Source of the DNA: Plecoglossus altivelis
Lineage: Eukaryota > Chordata > Actinopteri > Osmeriformes > Plecoglossidae
Length of the DNA: 64,000 bases
Assembly: GCA_036571765.1 (NCBI GenBank)
Contig: BROE01000014.1
Span: forward strand, 4,017,440 to 4,081,439
Reading direction: 5' to 3'
Shown here: positions 1 through 9,104 of the stretch, piece by piece
Layout: every line of letters begins with the position of its first letter
Numbering within the stretch: the first letter of the stretch is position 1
Position numbers and translations under genes: made by a program
Notes under the pieces: model-generated
Told to the model about the DNA's origin: nothing
The model's database searches: none
The model's input: only the letters and a program-made list of their open reading frames with translations

Positions 1-29
1 ACTGTATGATCAAAGGTGTGTGACACAGA

Positions 30-240
30 GGTAACCCCAGCTCAGAACAGGACATGAAGCTCCACTGGGACACAAGCTCCTCATTATTCATATCACCTCT
101 TTTAATACCAAGCTTGCTGCGTGCAAAACTGCACAACACAAAACACCATACAACCATACAAACTATCCTTGGCTCAACTCATTATACGTTCAGTTCAGAG
201 ACGTACGTTTGATGTCAGCTTAGTCAGGGACATTAATAGT
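30..240. repeat. Dispersed repeat also found beside both Siglec genes
   Basis: This stretch resembles, in the same orientation, the segments at about 48525-48730 and 54600-54815 just upstream of the two Siglec-like genes. Shared anchors are gacatgaagct, a tttgctgc(a/g)tgc core, ctatacgt and a cagagac block followed by a 'gacatcaact'-like stretch. It is diverged and gapped, so it is an old dispersed repeat or a remnant of the Siglec duplication unit. No coding potential is seen. Confidence 0.5.
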
Positions 241-1640
241 TCATGTGCGGGAGACAAGGTCTTTCGCATTCATTTGAGTGTCAATAGTTTTTTGAGCTTC
301 ACATAGTGTCATACTTTGGACTCACGACATTGTTTCAGGTTTGAGTCCAAATAAGATGATCGCTGGTCGAAATCAATGCACTGACTGCTGAAGTAAATTG
401 ATCAAACTCAAACTGGACATTTTACAGTGGAGCAGCTGATGGCTCTTGCCTAAGAAAAAAGTGTCTGGCGACGCCCCTCGGTAAAGCAGTCCCATCTGAG
501 AGCGCTGATACGTTGTTGTACTCAGGCTGGGACAGGATGTGTGTGGGGTTACTGCTTCACATGACTCAAGGTCCTGATGTTTCTATCAGCATGGACCTAC
601 AAGGGGGTGAGAGGTTATAAGGGGAAGAAAATCATATTTTACATACTCATATTTGTCCAGTTGTTTTAAGACCAGGGCTTTGGGGTGTGATTATGTTGTC
701 ACAGTAATTGGGACGCGTTTGCCCAAGATTGTGCTGTGTTCTTCAAAATACATTTCAGTGTTTTGGTATGGTCAATAATAACTGAATTTAGCCAGTAGAG
801 GTCTACCTCCATCCTTTTTTATAACTAGGCTCACTTCCTGTATAAAAGACTTGAAGACATTATAAACAAAAAGCAACACATGCAAATCCGTTTATAATTG
901 AACACATCCAGGACCAGATGAGAGATCCAGTTTGATGATCGTTTGACAGTTTAGCGTTTTTTCAACTGCTGACACACAAATTCCTTGCTTGTCACAAATT
1001 TTCTGAAACCTGACACTCTAACACCAGAATCACACATCAGATCTGCAAAACTGAACTCCGATTCTCTGCCTTTGACTCAGTTTTTAATTTCATGAAACAC
1101 TTTTTGCGAAACAGCATACAATTCTCTATGTAACACAAACATCTAACAGGAAGCATCTTGATCTTGTTTTTTACACACAACCAGTCAAAAGCCTAGTGGA
1201 TAGAATTAACCAATGACTGTGGAGAATTGTTTGTGTTGATGAATAAATGATGGCTCTTGGAGACAAGACTTCAGACAATTTTGTACAACCCTGACAACTT
1301 GTCTCCTAGCCTCATGGGCAAGTAATAAACTTCCTTGAGATCCATCAATTCTGTGTGTTTTTTCCAATTGCTAACACACAATTTTGCAAACTAGCCTGGA
1401 TTTATCAAAATACTTTTCACACAATTCACAAAACCCACACCCAAACTGTAAAATACCTAATATCTTGCAGAATGAAGCACTGCAACACAAACTGCATATA
1501 ACATTATCAAAGTCAAACTTTTGCACGAAATGGCACACATGTCATTCACATTACCAGATTTGTAATATATGTACAAAATATGTACAAGTTCTTCAGATTG
1601 TTCACATGCACAAACATATTTGCAGATATACACACAAGCT
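241..1640. other. Non-coding, mostly AT-rich stretch
   Basis: No convincing exon is visible. About 690-840 is weakly similar to about 8345-8470 (shared ccaagattgtg, a 'cttcaaaa(t/c)a' block, and tttagcca(g/c)taga followed by ctccatcc/ctctatcc), which suggests another old dispersed repeat. The rest shows only short, low-complexity AT-rich runs. Small open frames here have no recognisable domain. Confidence 0.4.
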
Positions 1641-2475
1641 GTTGAAACATTTCTTATTATAATTTTATCAAAAAAGTCAGTGCAACATATGCTCAGAAGA
1701 TATATTTACATTGGACTGAACAGAACTATGCTCACAAAAAAACTGTAAACTGAAGAAGAAAATGGCAAAAAGATATATATTACAGTAAAAAGAGGCAAAA
1801 AATAATTAGGCAGTATCTCGCCGAACAGCTGGGTTTGGCGACAATGCCTTGTCCACATCACAGGCAATATCTTCCCTTGCCAGACATCGAGGGAGGAAGC
1901 GCCTTGAGTGCCTTATCCATCCCTGAATCGCAGCCACATCAATATCATCACATGCCTCTTCCATAGCCTGCAAAAGAAGCATGCACACAAAAGGCTGCCG
2001 GTCGTATACCTTCCACCGCCATGCTAAAAAGAACTCTTCTATGGGGATCAGAAATGGTGAGTATGGTGGGAGGTACTGCATGAGAAATGGTGGGTGGTTA
2101 GCAAACAGGTTTTGGACTGGGGCTGCCCGATGAAAGATCACGTTGTCCCATACTACAACGTACTGGTTATTTTGATGGTCTGGATCATTTATACGCTCTG
2201 GAGGTATGAGAACGTTATAGAGTCTGTCCAGAAATGTGAGAATATGGCCTGTGTTGTATGGTCCAAGATTGGCATGACAGTGGAGGACACCATGCAAATT
2301 GGGGATGGCAGCGCACATTGTGATGTTCCCACCACGTTGGCCAGGAACATCTATAATGGCTCTGTGGCCAATGATGTTTCTTCCTCTTCTTCTGGTCTTT
2401 GCTAGGTTGAACCCAGCCTCATCTATAAAGATGAACTCATGTGGGATTGCATGAGTATCCATTTCCAGTACTCCC
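1640..2475 (-). mobile_element. IS630/Tc1-like DDE transposase, C-terminal exon
   Basis: An uninterrupted 218-codon frame (2462 down to 1806) encodes the catalytic half of an IS630/Tc1-superfamily transposase of the kind widespread in fish genomes. The DDE triad is visible: FIDEAGF (Asp14), VVVWDNVIFH (Asp106) and PPYSPFLIPIEEFF (Glu142), giving about 35 residues between the second Asp and the Glu. The usual PFLNPIE motif reads PFLIPIE. There is no helix-turn-helix N-terminus. Directly upstream of the Met on the - strand lies a good acceptor (tttgttttcag), so this could be the second exon of a two-exon element whose first exon is lost or not recognisable. The 3' flank (1680-1806) matches the flank of the second copy at 41703-41838. 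It is probably a fossil, although the catalytic frame is open. Confidence 0.85.
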
Positions 2476-3120
2476 TGAAAACAAAGAACAAAAATCAGTC
2501 AATACGGTGATATCCAGTACGCTGGGAATCAATGTTGCATGTAGTGTACTGCAGTCAATACTGTACTTACAACCACATATGCTCATCTGAGCTCTTTGTT
2601 TTTTTTAGTTTCTCTCAAACAAAACCTTGTAAAGTTGTTTCATTCTGATTTGGTTTAGCTTGAGAATGCGAGCCAACCCTTTATGGTAACATAAGAAATA
2701 TGTTACCATAAATGTACAGTAATTGGACAAGCAGGAATTCACTTTACATGTAATACATTAATGCAAACTAAATATCCTGTATACATACAAATGTTCATGT
2801 ACTATTTTCTATGTATTATTGATTCTTCTCAACAAACATCAGATTTTTTAAATGCATGATGTCATGGCGATAAAACAACAAAATATTTGGACCAGTGTGG
2901 CTCATATGATGACAAAAATACTTGATGTTTTGGGGGCCTTGGTCAAATTGCTGACACAAGAACTAGGTTTTGAACCACTAATAAAATGTTTTGGGTAAGT
3001 AGCTACATTTTACAAACATGCAATAAAGTTCTGAAGTTCCAGCAAATAGTTGTGACATTTGCACTCACAGTATATGAAAGGGTATGACTGTTTCAAAAAA
3101 TGTGCCAAAGCAACTGAGAA
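2476..3120. other. AT-rich intergenic stretch without recognised features
   Basis: No exon, RNA gene or clear repeat boundary is seen. A short atggtaaca/tgttaccat inverted repeat lies at about 2681-2710 and could form a small hairpin. Confidence 0.35.
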
Positions 3121-3186
3121 AAATTGTCACTTTGGGGGTGTGATTGTAAACCAAGGGATTACCAGCGCTTCTCCTTGTGCTTGTAG

Positions 3187-3458
3187 CTGATGTCTCAGGC
3201 CAGAAGGTCTCCTTGAGGGGATGTGCCAGCAGGAGTGTGTGTACAGGGTCCTTGTCAACTCAACTGCCAGGCATGAGCGTCAAGCTGGACTGCTGTGAAG
3301 GCAACCTGTGCAACAACGCGCGGAGCCTCACCACAAGCCTGCTGCTCCTGGTGGCCCCCCTGCTCTCTGTCACCCTCTTCCACTGGGAAGCACAGAATTT
3401 AAAGACCTACTATGAGATTTTGACAAATGCATGCATGCAGCAGAATTTCACGTATTAA
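3187..3458 (+). pseudogene. Orphan last exon of a Ly6/uPAR (LU) gene, stop codon lost
   Basis: The segment after the acceptor cttgtag (exon from 3187) is almost identical to the last coding exon of the LU genes at 5017-5216 and 39586-39785. It encodes the second half of an LU domain (GQKVSLRGCAS, LDCCEGNLCNN) and the hydrophobic GPI-signal tail. No upstream LU exons are present. The normal CAC-TGA end reads CAC-TGG here, so the frame runs on to a stop ending at 3458. The sequence just before the acceptor (a 'gcgcttctccttgtgcttgtag' type stretch) resembles copy B more than copy A. It is best read as a fragment left by unequal exchange or partial duplication. It could in theory serve as an alternative exon, but no donor exon precedes it in this window. 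Confidence 0.8.
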
Positions 3459-3612
3459 AGACAGTCTATGTGTACATATGTCTCATTTCAGTAAGCCTGT
3501 GTTGGGCTCTGCCTGCTTACTGCCTGTAGGCCTAGGCCTATCCAATTGACAAATCTGAGTTCGGTGTCTTTCTTTTTGTAATAGAACGCATAAACCACTC
3601 CCACAAAACACC

Positions 3613-3620
3613 TTTAAAAG
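3613..3620 (+). promoter_or_regulatory. TATA-like box of LU gene copy A
   Basis: TTTAAAAG lies about 60 bp before the start codon at 3681. The same motif sits at the same distance before copy B (38207-38214), within otherwise diverged flanks, which supports a core-promoter role. The assignment is inference from position and conservation. Confidence 0.45.
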
Positions 3621-3680
3621 CATGAGCTAAACCCGCTCAGCACCTGTTGGACTCTCAGAGATAAACTCATTTGCATCACA

Positions 3681-5216
3681 ATGCATTTTGTCGTACTTTT
3701 CGTTGGATGTGCGCTGTTTTCCACAGGTATGTCTGAAATAAACTATCGTTTATCCTTGACTCTTTGCAGGGTTTCAGCCAAAATATAGGCAATTATGGTA
3801 GCTTAAAATAAAGAGCCATGAAACTGCACGGCTGCTGCTAAATAGCCCTAACGTTTTAGTTATGTGATAGCAAATCAAAGAAGGCTAATCAAAGTAGAAT
3901 CATTGATGCAAGCCTTCTGTTTTGTATTTTTATTACGGTATAACAGGCATATTGTCAATTTACTTGCAGTTTCTAATAATCGAATTAACGAGTTCCGCTA
4001 CGACCATATTTTAGCCTCCTCACTCACCTGTAACGAGTGCGTACCCGGGGCATCGGGATCATGCGTGGAGACCCAGAAGACATGTCCCAATTCCACTCAA
4101 CAATGTGCAGCAATGAGGGTCACATCTTACGCGGGTAAGATATCTGAAGGCGAAACTAATTTCATTGTGTAATTATGTAGTATATATTGGCTTTATCACG
4201 GTACGGGTTATTGTCCGAAACGTTTTCATTACAGACATAATGTAATCCTTTATTAATTACTCTACTACATAACTGTTCAGGAGGGTCAAAAGTCGTAGAT
4301 ATGACTACGAAAGCCTGTGCTGCACCTGCTGAGTGTCTGACAGGGTCTCTTAACTTCGGAATCTCAAGGACATTGCTGAATAGCAAGTGTTGCAACACGG
4401 ACCGCTGCAACCTTCAGGATGTGCCAGGTTAGTCTTTACGTGTCAACCGTAACTTACCAACCGTGTAAGTTATTGTTATTGCGTTAAATCTATAAGTTGT
4501 ATTTTCAATAATAATTGTATGACGTATAACAGATATGAATAATATCTGAATGATGTTTAAAATTATTTTCGTGTAAACCAATAAGATGATTGTTATATTG
4601 CACCACCTGTATGATAAACTGACTTCCACTAATTTGGAATTTGACATTCTATTGACAAATTCTAGTCAAAGAGAAAAAGTTTGTAATTCAAACGTGTAAT
4701 CCAAGAACTTTCTGCTGGTTACATAGAGGTTCCTACAATGTCCTTCACAATACTCCTTTTTTCCTGCTCCACAGAATCTAGCAGTAGTACCCCAAATGGG
4801 AAACAGTGCTTCACATGCAACGGCCAGGATTGCCTCAAAACTCTAAACTGCCTGGGGGACGAGAACAGCTGTATCTCCACTATATGTAACGTTCCATATG
4901 ATTGGCTCTCCATTATACTCCCAAATATTTCAAATTCCACTTATGAGAGTGTTTCTTGCTCTATATATCAAACAATGTTCCGAGAAATATATCTCTTTTT
5001 TTTCTTGTGCTTGTAGCTGATGTCTCAGGCCAGAAGGTCTCCTTGAGGGGATGTGCCAGCAGGAGTGTGTGTACAGGGTCCATGTCAACTCAACTGCCAG
5101 GCATGAGCGTCAAGCTGGACTGCTGTGAAGGCAACCTGTGCAACAACGCGCGGAGCCTCACCACAAGCCTGCTGCTCCTGGTGGCCCCCCTGCTCTCTGT
5201 CACCCTCTTTCACTGA
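3681..5216 (+). CDS. Two-domain Ly6/uPAR (LU) GPI-anchored surface protein, copy A
   Basis: Five coding exons: 3681-3726, 4015-4134, 4281-4427, 4775-4885, 5017-5216, all with GT-AG borders and consistent phase 1 junctions, giving 207 residues. Exon 1 is a signal peptide (MHFVVLFVGCALF). Exons 2-3 form one LU three-finger domain (starts LTCNECVPG, ends KCCNTDRCN). Exons 4-5 form the second (CFTCNGQDC ... LDCCEGNLCN). The C-terminus (SLLLLVAPLLSVTLF) is a GPI-attachment signal. The exon 4 donor is gtaacg; the open frame that reads through it is intron. The family includes uPAR/PLAUR, LYPD and PINLYP-type proteins, which bind ligands at the cell surface. The ligand here is unknown. Copy B lies about 34.6 kb downstream. 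PLAUR itself has three LU domains, so this is a relative and not a clear orthologue. Confidence 0.9.
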
Positions 5217-5639
5217 GAAGCACAATCCAATGATGATTCTCCTCATCCAACCATTTTTCTCTGTTGCTTTCCTCTGTGCTCACGATCTACCCCTCCTCCT
5301 CTGTACTACCCCTCCTCACCACGATCACATCCCTTTGCCATCTTTGTTTTGTGCCTTTCACATAATGTGGTGTCTAGGGGCTATCTCTTTGTGTGTTCCA
5401 TGGAACTCGATCTGTTCATCAGGTCTTGTACTCCACACCCATCTTTGGAACGCACACCACAGCTCAACGTCCTCTTTCTCTCCCTCCTCTCCAATAACCT
5501 GACTATGCCCAAAATGTGTTCTATACTGCAGCAATCTAAGTACACTGTGCACTGTACCGAGTTCTCCAGTAGTTCAACAATGATAATGTTTTGCTTGATC
5601 ATACCTTTGAATTTAGGACCACGTATTCCCAGGACTTGA

Positions 5640-5645
5640 AATAAA
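5640..5645 (+). terminator. Poly(A) signal of LU copy A
   Basis: AATAAA lies about 425 bp after the stop codon. The homologous 3' flank of copy B (around 39975-39990) has ATCAAA at this place, so copy B must use another signal. The flanks of both copies remain alignable to about 5790 / 40120. Confidence 0.55.
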
Positions 5646-5790
5646 ATGCTTCGTGTTCTCAAGCTTATTTAATTTAGAAACAAACTTTTTCCAACCCAGA
5701 TCCCGTTTATTAGCCACCACAACAAAGAACAGTTCCATGTTCAGAATCAGATTCACTGATGCTACTGTATAGTCTTATTCTCCCATGGCA

Positions 5791-6045
5791 TGTTTTGAAA
5801 ATCTACAACTGGCATCTACTTTACATTAACATGAACCCTCTGTCAGGTAACGAGTAGTCAAACTTAATTGGTACCCAGGCACGGATATTTGAAAACATGT
5901 GTATACTTTTTTGGTTGATATGCTTGTGTGGTGCTCTACATCATTGCTGGATAGAGAAAAACCGGTTTGAACTTGATCCTGGCACTGATAATACAGTGAC
6001 ATACTTTAGGTGCATCTGACACTCAGGCTTGAAGCATTATTCTGC
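5791..6045. other. Unremarkable intergenic DNA
   Basis: No exon, RNA or repeat is recognised between the end of the LU copy A homologous flank and the palindromic repeats at 6049. Confidence 0.3.
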
Positions 6046-6048
6046 AGT

Positions 6049-6290
6049 TGTTTCCTTTCTAAAGGAAATAAAATGTTTCCTTTCTAAAGGAAACAAGCAA
6101 GAACAGCTGCATTTCCACTATATGTAACGTTCCATATGATTGGCTCTCCATTATACTCCCAAATATTTCAAATTCCACTTATGAGAGTGTTTCTTGCTCT
6201 ATATGTCAAACAATATTCCGAGAAATTTATCTCTTTTTTTCTTGTACTTGTAGCTGTTTCCTTACTGTTTCCTTTCAAAACGAAACAACA
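6049..6290 (+). pseudogene. LU gene fragment bracketed by palindromic repeats
   Basis: Positions 6101-6255 copy the last about 25 bases of LU exon 4, all of intron 4 with both splice sites, and the first bases of exon 5 (source equivalent 4863-5019), with few changes. The homology stops abruptly at gtagctg. The fragment is bracketed by near-palindromes: gtttcctttctaaaggaaa occurs twice on the left (about 6050-6068 and 6075-6094), and a decayed form (gtttcctttcaaaacgaaac) lies on the right (about 6267-6286). It cannot encode a protein. It may have been captured by a small mobile element. Confidence 0.75.
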
Positions 6291-7064
6291 TGATGGCTGT
6301 GATAACAAACCAGGAGTTATAGTGTAGAAACTGACAGTTTTGTCACGACACAAAGTCTTGACAAATTCTGCAAAAGGCAGGTACCTCGACAAAGCTATTG
6401 GATAACGAATTCAGCAACATAGTAAAAGTACAGAGAATATTCAGAAAAGGCACTAAAACACTATATATTGTTTTGTATCGATAACATTTTAAGCTTAAAC
6501 ACCGGTTCTTAGTTAATATATTTGATCAGCTCTGACAATTGGGCTTGAAACAAACTTGTGCGTAAACTTACTCAACAAAAACTGTTTCAGGACACAGCAT
6601 ATCAATTCTGTTAGGCCGGTAAGAAGTATCTTCAGAAGATGTACTATAATTGTGTCAAAGTAAGCACTGTAAAAAACATGAATTTTATCAGATGTCTTTA
6701 CGTATAGCTGCCAGTCAGCTGTGACCACAACTTAAATTTATTGAATCAAAAGTAACAAAATCTAGAAGCCTCCTCATTATTCTTATATCAAGTAAGTTTT
6801 CTCCAACAAGGATTTTACTATGGCAGGAAGGTGCATACATTAAACATCAGTTTTAAATCTAAAATGTAAAAAATATTGAAAATAGCAGTATTTAAATCAT
6901 TCCAACCAATAGGATAGGATATGAAGAGTGTAATGTGATTGGTGCATTTTGCAATGTGCAATATGAGGTTAAGGTCCTGATGGACCAAAGCCTTCTGCCA
7001 AAGGGGAGTGGCTTGAAAAGGGTGTGTCCAGGGTGGGCGGAGACAGCCACAATCTTTCTTGTCA
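6291..7064. other. AT-rich intergenic DNA
   Basis: No supported exon or RNA gene. Short open frames on both strands have no recognisable domains. Confidence 0.3.
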
Positions 7065-8230
7065 TACAGTGCATCCAGAGAGTATTCACAATTGTTTCCT
7101 CAGAATTCTACAAAACCTTTTGATAATATTTGCAAAATCTACACACAAAAAAGAATCCACCTGTGACCAATCCAGTTGTTTGGACATGTGGAATGGCACG
7201 CATCTGTCTATATAAGGTCCTATAGTTGGCACTGCAAGCCAGAACACGAATCGTGCCATGAAGTCCATGGAATTGTCTGTAGACCTCCGAGACTTGATTG
7301 TATTGAGGCATCCATCTGTAGGAAAGTACAGAGAAACAAAGCATTGTGCTGATCCTAATGAGCACCGTGGCCTCCATCATCCATCCTTGGTCAGGGTGGG
7401 GACCATGAAACCAGAACTGGTCATTGACAGAGCTCCTGGTTATTCTGTGAAGAGAGGAGAACCTTGTACGGTAGAGTGACCAGATGGAAGCCAATCCTTA
7501 GTAAAAGGCACATAACAGTGCATCTGACTTTGGCAAAAGGCAACTGGAAGGACTCTCAAAACATGAGAAACCCAATTCATCTGATCTGATGAAACAGACA
7601 GAACTCTTTACCCTGAATTCCAAGTGTCATGTCTGGAGGAAACCAGGCACTGCTCATCGCCTGGCCAATCCCATCCCTACAGTGAATTATGGAGGTGGCA
7701 GCAACATGATGTGGAGATGTTTCAGTGACAGAAACCTGGAGTCCAGTCAGGATCAAGGAAATATGAATGCCAATGCACAGAGACATCCTTGATGAAAACC
7801 TGCTCCAGAGAGCTCTGGACCTCAGACTGGGGCGAAGGGTCATCTTCAGGACGATCCTAAGAACCAAGGGTGTAGGTTTGGTCTCAGCTTTGTTGAGGAC
7901 ATCCCTTCCACCCTTTACGTAGCAGCACACAAGAGTTTGTTAGAATATTGCTGGGGATCATTTGTGATCTTGTAATAGTACCTAGCGCCCCCCTCTAAAC
8001 CTACACCCATGCTAAGCCCATAGCCAAGATAACTAAGGAGTGGCTTCAGGACAACTCTGTTAATGTTCTTGAGTGGCCCAGCCAGAGCGCAGACTTGAAC
8101 TTGAGCTTGATTGAACATCTCTGGAGAGATCTGAAAATGGCTGTGCACCTATGCTCCCCATCCAACCAGATGGAACTTAAGAGGTGGGAAAGACTGTCCA
8201 AGAATTGGTGTGTAAAGCTGGTACCATTGT
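7065..8230 (+). mobile_element. Decayed Tc1-like DNA transposon
   Basis: The left end tacagtgcatcc, followed by agagtattcaca, matches the terminal inverted repeat style of vertebrate Tc1-like elements, with TA at the boundary. The interior follows the order of a Tc1 transposase gene, for example the segments giving 'GGGSNMMWRCFS' (near 7695-7725), the 'aactctgttaatgttcttgagtggccc' type stretch near 8055-8080, and 'ctctggagagatctgaaaatgg' near 8120. Stops and frameshifts are frequent, and the right terminal repeat is not seen. It is a non-functional fossil, itself split by the insertion at 7862-8011. Confidence 0.8.
7862..8011. mobile_element. Small MITE-like insertion nested in the Tc1 fossil
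   Basis: About 150 bp interrupts the Tc1 transposase remnant. Its ends are inverted repeats: caagggtgtaggttt on the left (7865-7879) and aaacctacacccatg on the right (7997-8011), 14 of 15 positions matching. CTAAG occurs on both sides (7857-7861 and 8012-8016) and could be a target-site duplication. No coding capacity is present. The transposon superfamily is not determined. Confidence 0.65.
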
Positions 8231-9104
8231 GTTAAAAAAGACTTGCTCCATGTATCCATTTTGGAATACATTTGAAACAAAATGTCACTGTTCTATTGAA
8301 ATAAAGGCTAAGGTTTGTGGGAATATATATCATCATTGTTATATGGATGTGTTTTCCAAGATTGTGTTAGGTACTTCAAAACAAATATCAGTATCTTGTT
8401 TTATTCGCTAGAAACTTCATTTAGCCACTAGATGTCTCCCTCTATCCATTTTAATGAGTAGGCTCAAGTTTTGGTACATTGATCATTTACAGGTCCGCTA
8501 CTAATATGATTTTGTTTTTTAGGTATCGTAGTAGGTACTTCATAGACAACCTTATCAGGCACTGCAAGAATATTTAGTCTCATTTATGTATATTAATGGA
8601 CTTATTTAAGTATATTATGTCCCCATGAGGAGTTTATAAGTCAGTCTTTTGGTGGGGGTGTGAAATGGGAAAGCAAGGATTAGCTACTTCACGTCTCTAC
8701 CCCCAAATCTTGCTTAACATTATTGGATGCTAATTCGGTAACAAAAACAAAGTCAAGAACGTGATACTATTGACTTACGCCTACAAGGGAAGTGACCAGA
8801 CAAAAAATACAAACGCCTTCAAATCTTGTCTGACCAATCATTAAAGCACGGCCGGTAGAACATCGACATAACGCAAATCGTTAATGTGGCCGCAACAGGC
8901 AAACACCAGGCACACAGATGTCAGGCTAGCGCTCTCTCATAATATCGCATGCAAATGAGCGCGTAGTCCAACTCAACAGTCAGTGGCGCGCGTTACCATG
9001 CGGGTGGTGGCGATCTCCAGGTGAGCGCGTATCACATCACCTAAATCCTCCACTTTACATGTGGGACGGAGGGGAGGAGGACCTGGTTTACAGTTTGACT
9101 GTCT
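8231..9104. other. KCNN4 upstream region
   Basis: 8345-8470 is a diverged dispersed repeat related to 690-840. From about 8830 the sequence becomes less AT-rich with scattered CpG up to the KCNN4 start codon, so the promoter and 5' UTR probably lie here. No clear TATA box is seen. Confidence 0.35.

Noticed and set aside
2094..2405. + strand open frame of 103 codons
   Set aside because: Antisense of the transposase catalytic exon; no recognisable domain.
4738..5016. Read-through of LU exon 4 into a longer open frame
   Set aside because: A good donor (gtaacg) at 4886 and the acceptor at 5016 give the proper second LU domain. The read-through loses the conserved cysteines. The same holds for 39322-39561.
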